From the NCBI RefSeq assembly GCF_002116905.1, contig NZ_CP015118.1, positions 310,001-374,000 on the forward strand: a DNA stretch of 64,000 nucleotides, written 5' to 3'. Position numbers and translations under genes: made by a program. This DNA is from Piscinibacter gummiphilus (GTDB lineage Bacteria; Pseudomonadota; Gammaproteobacteria; Burkholderiales; Burkholderiaceae_C). Position 1 is the first letter of the stretch. Each line of letters opens with the position of its first letter. This document shows positions 59,336 to 64,000 of this stretch, one piece after another. The notes beneath the pieces were generated by a model. The model was not told the origin of the DNA. It saw nothing but the letters and a program-made list of their open reading frames with translations, and did no database searches.

Positions 59336-60022
59336 TCAACCGACCTCGGGGAGCACACCCAGCGCCTGCATCTTGCGCACGAGTTCCGCGACCGAACGCG
59401 ACCGCATCTTGCGCATGCCCTGGCCTCGGTGGATCTTCGCGGTGATCTCCGCGATGCCCATCTCTCCGGCGATCTGCTTGTTGAGGCGCCCGGCGGCCAC
59501 GTGCCTGAGCACTTCACGCTCGCGCGGCGACACCTGCGCCCAGCAGTCGCGCAGCCCGTCGAGCGACCGCTCGGCGGCCAGGCGCCGCGCGTCCGCGTCC
59601 AGCGCACCGACGACCGCGTCGATCATGTCCTGCTCGCGGAACGGCTTTTCGAAGAAGTCGCGCGCGCCGGCCTTCATGGCCCGGACGGTCATCGCGATGT
59701 CCCCGTGGCCGGTCATGATGATCACGGGCAGGCGGGCGAGGCCGCTGTTCGCCAGCGACTGCTGGAACGCCAGCCCGCTCTCGCCCCGCAGCCGCACATC
59801 GAGCACCAGGCATGCCGGGCCCGGCGCCTTGGGCGCCGCGAGGAAGTCCTCGGTGGCCCCGAAATCGCAGACCTCCAGGCCCATGGACCGGAACAGCCCT
59901 TTCAGCGAGGTGCGCACGAGGGGCTCGTCGTCGACGACGTAGACCGTGCGCGCATCGGGTGGCGTGGCCACGCTCCGGTGGGGGGTGCCGGCCTCGCCGG
60001 CAAAGGAAGCGGAATGCTGCAT
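59336..60022 (-). CDS. FixJ/TodT-type response regulator with LuxR output
   Basis: 228 residues from ATG 60022. REC (TVYVVDDEPLVRTSLKGLF, phospho-Asp in CLVLDVRLRGESGLAFQ, MTGHGDIAMTVRAMKAGA, FEKPFREQ) and a C-terminal LuxR helix-turn-helix (QVSPREREVLRHVAAGRLNKQIAGEMGIAEITAKIHRG). The kinase could be the large one at the end of the window (62867-64000) on the same strand, two genes upstream. A weak inverted repeat cctat-N8-atagg lies at 60085-60102 before the gene. Confidence 0.92.
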   Translation of the reverse strand: MQHSASFAGEAGTPHRSVATPPDARTVYVVDDEPLVRTSLKGLFRSMGLEVCDFGATEDFLAAPKAPGPACLVLDVRLRGESGLAFQQSLANSGLARLPVIIMTGHGDIAMTVRAMKAGARDFFEKPFREQDMIDAVVGALDADARRLAAERSLDGLRDCWAQVSPREREVLRHVAAGRLNKQIAGEMGIAEITAKIHRGQGMRKMRSRSVAELVRKMQALGVLPEVG

Positions 60023-60120
60023 ATCGGGACCTGGGTGGACGCTGGATCTGAAGGTAGCAGAAAGCACGTGCTGCGCGGGCCCACCTATACCAACGCATAG
60101 GTCGGTGCGGGCACCACCGT

Positions 60121-61896
60121 TCAGCCGAACGTGAAGGCGTAGGCGCGGACGCCCGGATCGAGGAAGCGGATCTCGACGCGCCGGTCCCCCGACACCGCCG
60201 GCTGTCTCACCAGCTGGTAGAGCCGGCTCGCGTCCACCGTGCCGTGGCCCTGGGCGTCCACGTCGACACCGTGTGCATCGCCCGGTGGTTGTCCGTCGAT
60301 CGTGAGCACGAAGCGCAGCGGGGCGCCTTGTGGCGGGCGGCCCATCACCAGGTGCAGGTCACGGGCATGGAAGCGGACGGTGAGCTGGCCACCCGCCTCG
60401 TCCAGCGTGGCGAACTCCGGGCCCACGGTCCAGAGGCCCGCGAGCGCCCATTCGTCGCGGCCCAGCGGTCCTGCGGCGTACCGGTGAGCCTGATCCCGCA
60501 CGGCGGCACCGGGAGGCGCCATCGCCGAGGCCTGGTCGTAGCCCAGGTAGGTTTCCGGAGACGCCAGGACCGCCGGGTCCGCGGGCAGGCCCACACCGGT
60601 GGTGTCGGGGATCGCCGGCGTGGCGGTCGGGCCCTCTTGCAGCAGCGACTGGATGACCCGCTCGGTGTCCTGCTCGCCGCCTTCGCCGAACTGGTGGTGG
60701 CGGATGCGCCCCTGGGCATCCACCACATAGATCGCCGGCCAGTAGTGGTTGCCGAAGGCGCGCCAGATTCGGTAGCCGTTGTCGAGCGCGACGGGGTACG
60801 CGACCTTCAGGTCCTTCGCCGCGCGAGCGACGTTGCCGGCGTCCTTCTCGAAGGCGAACTCCGGCGTGTGGACCCCCACCACGGCGAGCCCGTCGCCGGC
60901 GTACCGCTCGGCCCAGGCCCGCACGTACGGCAGGGTGCGCAGGCAGTTGATGCACGAGTAGGTCCAGAAGCTCACCACCGTCACGCGGCCGCGCGCCGCG
61001 ACCGGCCCGCCCGGTGCGGCGTTGAGCCAGGCGGTGGCGCCGCCGAATCCGGGGGACAGCCCCTCGATGGCTGGCGACGGTTCGTTCGCCGAGGGGCGAG
61101 TGTCGCCGCCGCCCCACCACGCGGCCCGCTCCAGGCCTTCCGGCACCTGGGCGGCGCCGTCCACGTCCGCGGGGCCGCCGTTGGACCGTGACAGGCGAAG
61201 CAGCGTTTCCTCCAGCGTCGCGGTGGCGGCCGACGGGAGTTGCAGCAGCGCGCGTTCGGACACCCCGCTCGCCAGCGCCGCCGCCGAGAGCAGCACCAAC
61301 GCGCCGAGCACGCGGCGCGGCACGTCGCTGAAGGCGGAGGCCCGGCGAAGGGCGCGTGTCAGGCGCGCACCACCCGCCAGCGCCAGGGCCAGCGCACAGG
61401 CCGCCCCGGCCGCGAAGGCGAGCAGCTGCAGCGAGGTGCCGAGGTGCAGACCGCCCAGTGCGGCGCCGGTCAGCACGAGGCCGAGGATCGGTCCGGCGCA
61501 CGGCGCCCAGAGCAGACCGGTGGCGATGCCGGTGAGCACCCGTGGCCACCATCGTTCTCCTTCATGAGGGGGCGGCAGCAGCCGCTGTCCCAGCGCGACC
61601 AGTGGCGAGGCCAGCCGCGTGGCCAGCGCCGGCAGCAGCAGGGACAGGCCGAGCAGGCACAACCAGGCCAGCGCCAGTGCCCGGCCACCCGCACCGGCCC
61701 GAGCGGCCCATTCCCCGCCCAGGGCCGTCAGTGAAGCGGCACAGGTGAAGGCCCCGGCCATGCCGAGGAGGACCGGCAGCGCACCGCGGCGGAACGGCCC
61801 GTGCGCGCCGGCCAGCACGAACGGCAGGACCGGCAGGATGCACGGGCTCAACAGCGTGAGGGCACCGGCCGCGAACGAGAGAAGGAAGAGCGTCAT
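60121..61896 (-). CDS. CcdA/DsbD-thioredoxin fusion (DipZ-like)
   Basis: 591 residues. The first 210 are a CcdA-type membrane domain (TLLSPCILPVLPFVLAG, WAPCAGPILGL, the pair of Pro-Cys motifs that move electrons across the membrane). Then a thioredoxin domain (VVSFWTYSCINCLRTLPYVRAW, CxxC = CINC), and a C-terminal beta-rich domain (VDVDAQGHGTVD...). DipZ proteins carry reducing power to the periplasm. The ATG at 61896 has ggag; an upstream in-frame ATG at 61908 also exists. It lies between two redox-related regulators. Confidence 0.9.
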   Translation of the reverse strand: MTLFLLSFAAGALTLLSPCILPVLPFVLAGAHGPFRRGALPVLLGMAGAFTCAASLTALGGEWAARAGAGGRALALAWLCLLGLSLLLPALATRLASPLVALGQRLLPPPHEGERWWPRVLTGIATGLLWAPCAGPILGLVLTGAALGGLHLGTSLQLLAFAAGAACALALALAGGARLTRALRRASAFSDVPRRVLGALVLLSAAALASGVSERALLQLPSAATATLEETLLRLSRSNGGPADVDGAAQVPEGLERAAWWGGGDTRPSANEPSPAIEGLSPGFGGATAWLNAAPGGPVAARGRVTVVSFWTYSCINCLRTLPYVRAWAERYAGDGLAVVGVHTPEFAFEKDAGNVARAAKDLKVAYPVALDNGYRIWRAFGNHYWPAIYVVDAQGRIRHHQFGEGGEQDTERVIQSLLQEGPTATPAIPDTTGVGLPADPAVLASPETYLGYDQASAMAPPGAAVRDQAHRYAAGPLGRDEWALAGLWTVGPEFATLDEAGGQLTVRFHARDLHLVMGRPPQGAPLRFVLTIDGQPPGDAHGVDVDAQGHGTVDASRLYQLVRQPAVSGDRRVEIRFLDPGVRAYAFTFG

Positions 61897-61969
61897 GGAG
61901 GACTCCATCGGGCGAGCGGGTCGCCGCCCATCGCGGAGCGCGAAGGCGGCGACGGGCGGTGCGGGACCG

Positions 61970-62635
61970 TCAGCCGGCGTGCCCGCCGTGCTGGCCGATC
62001 TCCTTCACCAGCGCGGCATAGCGGCCGTTGGCGCGCAGCGCCGCGTAGCGGGCCTGGGCGGCCTGGTAGCCCGGCAGGTCGCCACTCGACACACCTTCGC
62101 CGCGGTCGTACTCGTCGAGTCCGGCTTCGCGGTAGATCTGCAGGTCCGCCAGCACTTCGGCGCGGGTGAGCGGGCGGGCCTGCATCATGTCGTTCATCGC
62201 GAGGGCGTCGTAGCGGGCGCGCGCCTGCTGCAGCGCGCGCGTCTCGATGCTGTCGTCGCCGTCGCGCTGCCCGAACGCCGCCAGGCCGGACGCTTCATAG
62301 CGCTTCAGGTCGGCGACGACCTCGGCGCGGGACAGCATGCGACCCGAGGTCGGGTCGATCATCACGTGCCGCAGCGCCAGGTAGCGTGCGCGTGCGGCCT
62401 CCCAGGCGGGCGTGCCGACGCGCGACTGGGTGTCGTCGCTCTCCAGGTCGGCGAGGCCGGAAGCCCGGTAGGCGTCGAAGTCCTGGCGGACCTCGGCGCG
62501 CGTGAGCGGGGCGGCGGCTGCGGGCTCGTCGGCCAGCGCGACGGACACGAAGCCGGCGAGCAGCGCGAAGCCCAGGGTGCTCGCGAGCAGGAACTGCTGC
62601 GGCATGGAGCGGGAAGGAATGTGCGGTGTGGTCAT
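61970..62635 (-). CDS. Exported DUF4148-like repeat protein
   Basis: 221 residues, start 62635 with aaggag. An N-terminal signal (FLLASTLGFALLAGFVSVALA) is followed by three repeats of the type LTRAEVxxDLxxYxxSGLxxxxxxD...YQAARARYxAL, about 60 residues each, the repeat seen in Burkholderiales DUF4148 proteins. Function unknown; helical periplasmic protein. A 16-bp inverted repeat lies 154 bases upstream. Confidence 0.8.
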   Translation of the reverse strand: MTTPHIPSRSMPQQFLLASTLGFALLAGFVSVALADEPAAAAPLTRAEVRQDFDAYRASGLADLESDDTQSRVGTPAWEAARARYLALRHVMIDPTSGRMLSRAEVVADLKRYEASGLAAFGQRDGDDSIETRALQQARARYDALAMNDMMQARPLTRAEVLADLQIYREAGLDEYDRGEGVSSGDLPGYQAAQARYAALRANGRYAALVKEIGQHGGHAG

Positions 62636-62788
62636 GGTGGAACTCCTTGGGGTCAGGGGGGCCCGCCGGCAGGGTCGCCGCCGGGCTGGCGGATCGCGGC
62701 AATCAGCCCCTTCGAGGCCCTGTCCGCGATGGCATCCATCTGACCAAAGAAGGCCTCGCCGGCCCATCAGACCAAGCGTCGGCCGGGT

Positions 62789-62804
62789 CCATACGACCGT
62801 ATGG
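62789..62804. promoter_or_regulatory. Inverted repeat between kinase 3' end and DUF4148 gene
   Basis: ccatacg-ac-cgtatgg, 7-bp arms with a two-base centre. It lies upstream of the DUF4148-like gene and past the end of the kinase gene, with no T run, so an operator site is more likely than a terminator. Confidence 0.45.
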
Positions 62805-62866
62805 CCCGGACCCTCCGCGCGATGGCAACGCGCGAACCCCCGAGGGGTCACACCTGTACGAACCGC

Positions 62867-64000
62867 TCATCGGTGCGCTGCGACGGGACGGGCGGAAGCG
62901 AGCGGGTCGCTCGTGGCGGGGCCGGGCCCGTCCACTTCGGAGGGGATCCGGAAGGTCACGCGGGTGCCCCCTTCGCATCGGGCAACGAAGGTCAGCGTGC
63001 CGCCATGCGCGTCGGCGATGGACTTGCAGATGGCCAGCCCCATGCCCATGCCGGCACGCTTGGTCGTGAAGAACGGCTCCATCAGCCGAAGTGCCGCTTC
63101 GGCGGAGAGGCCCGAACCGCAGTCCTCGACCACGACCTCGACGAAACCTTGCCCGGCGTCCCGCCAGGACAGGAGGAGATCGCGCGTGCCGGCAGGCCGG
63201 TTCGCCATCGACTCGGCCCCGTTCATCAGCAGGTTGACGACGACCTGCTGGAGCTGGATCCGGTCTCCGCGGACGCGGCACGCCGCCTGCGGCCCGTCGA
63301 TCGCCAGCGAGGCGCCCAGGTCCGCCAGCGCGCCGGTCGTCAGGCTCGCGCATTCACGCAGGGCGTCGACCAGATCGATGTCCGAGAATTCCGGCTCGGC
63401 TTTCCGTGCCATCGCACGCAGCCCCTGGATGATGCTTTTCGCCCGCTTCGCGCTGAGGCCGACGTGCGTGATCATGGCCCGCGCCTCGTCGATCTCCGGC
63501 TCGGCACGGTCGAGCCAGCGGCCGGCCGCGCTGGCCGACGTGTCGATGGCACTGAGCGGCTGGCCGATCTCGTGGACGATGGATGCGACGAGTTCTCCCA
63601 TGGCCTTCAGCCGGCTCGAACGCTCCAGCTCGGCCAGTGCCGAGCGAAGCTGCTCCTCGGCGCCCATCCGCTGGCGGTGCTGCTCGATCAGCGCTTCGTA
63701 CAGCCGCATGTTCTCGAGTGCGAACGAGGCCTGGGAGGCGATCACGTCCAGGAGCTCCGCCTTGGCCGCCGTGAACACCCGGGGTGCCAGGTCGTTCTCC
63801 AGGTACAGGACCCCGACCAGCTTCGCATAGCGCATCATCGGCACGCACAGCAGCGAGCGGGGACGAGACCGGTTGACGTAGTCGTCCTGCGCGAGCGCCT
63901 GGACCGTGCGGACGTCGTCCACCTGCGTGGCCTGCTGCGTGCGTGCCACGGTGAGGGCCACCGTCATCGGCACGACGTCCGCGGAAAGCGCGACGGGCTC
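62867..64000 (-). CDS. Sensor histidine kinase, N terminus outside window
   Basis: 377 residues of the C-terminal part; the frame stays open to the window edge. A GAF domain (RSLLCVPMMRYAKLVGVLYLEND...FTAAKAELLDVIASQASFALEN) is followed by a coiled coil, HisKA (AMGELVASIVHEIGQPLSAID; phospho-His in VHEIGQPL) and HATPase_c (VVNLLMNGAESM, VEDCGSGLS, GMGMGLAICKSI). The GAF wording is the type seen before the kinase of very large ATPase/GAF/histidine-kinase proteins, so the missing part may be big. Possible partner of the two response regulators at 58.9-60.0 kb. Confidence 0.9.
   Translation of the reverse strand, partial: EPVALSADVVPMTVALTVARTQQATQVDDVRTVQALAQDDYVNRSRPRSLLCVPMMRYAKLVGVLYLENDLAPRVFTAAKAELLDVIASQASFALENMRLYEALIEQHRQRMGAEEQLRSALAELERSSRLKAMGELVASIVHEIGQPLSAIDTSASAAGRWLDRAEPEIDEARAMITHVGLSAKRAKSIIQGLRAMARKAEPEFSDIDLVDALRECASLTTGALADLGASLAIDGPQAACRVRGDRIQLQQVVVNLLMNGAESMANRPAGTRDLLLSWRDAGQGFVEVVVEDCGSGLSAEAALRLMEPFFTTKRAGMGMGLAICKSIADAHGGTLTFVARCEGGTRVTFRIPSEVDGPGPATSDPLASARPVAAHR

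Overview
The window is a high-GC stretch of a betaproteobacterial chromosome. The lysine/alanine-rich SWIB protein, the MipA/OmpV porin-like protein, the DUF4148-type repeat protein, the cytochrome P460 protein and the general codon use all point to Burkholderiales (Rhizobacter/Piscinibacter/Ideonella-like). The species cannot be named from the sequence alone.

Layout. Bases 1-24,855 are ordinary chromosome: the end of a BaeS-like kinase and BaeR; a histone-H1-like SWIB protein; a large PAS/GAF hybrid kinase; small envelope proteins; uvrA; an ECF sigma/anti-sigma pair divergent from a von Willebrand A protein; a MipA-like outer-membrane protein; a lipase-like hydrolase fused to a beta-helix-like tail; a patatin-type phospholipase with many membrane segments; a lone receiver protein; a YqjD/ElaB-like protein; recQ; a secreted pectinesterase; a DUF502 membrane protein; and ssb.

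From just after the ssb terminator (about 24.92 kb) to about 48.34 kb lies a visibly AT-richer genomic island. Its left end is a tightly overlapping module of three tyrosine recombinases plus a small coiled-coil protein. Its cargo is (i) a small accessory stretch with a HAD-fold protein and two unknown small ORFs, (ii) two convergent XRE regulators flanked by identical 16-bp palindromes, (iii) a large putative defence locus and (iv) a three-gene operon of a TIGR04255-type protein, an unknown protein and a possible permuted papain-like protein. The defence locus has a C5-cytosine methyltransferase facing a minus-strand operon of an ankyrin-repeat/sigma-70 fusion, a MORC/MutL-type GHKL ATPase, a Z1-type helicase, a DUF4420 PD-(D/E)XK nuclease, an AIPR protein and a Vsr nuclease. 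An IS481-family element with a GCTAGC target duplication has landed exactly between the AIPR stop codon and vsr. The MORC/Z1/AIPR/methylase association is known as a predicted restriction-modification system. The ankyrin-sigma fusion at its head, with changed promoter-melting residues, is the most novel part of the window.

From 48.4 kb to the end the chromosome resumes. A minus-strand redox/hydrolase group (cytochrome P460, an aldehyde dehydrogenase lacking the usual catalytic Glu, an Ohr-type peroxidase, two alpha/beta hydrolases) is divergent from a TetR regulator, with a perfect 20-bp palindrome between them. The TetR gene leads a coupled molybdenum hydroxylase (FAD subunit, then fused FeS/Mo subunit) and SSS-transporter operon. 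Then come two response regulators, a DipZ-like CcdA/thioredoxin fusion, a DUF4148-like repeat protein and the 3' end of a large sensor kinase that runs off the window.
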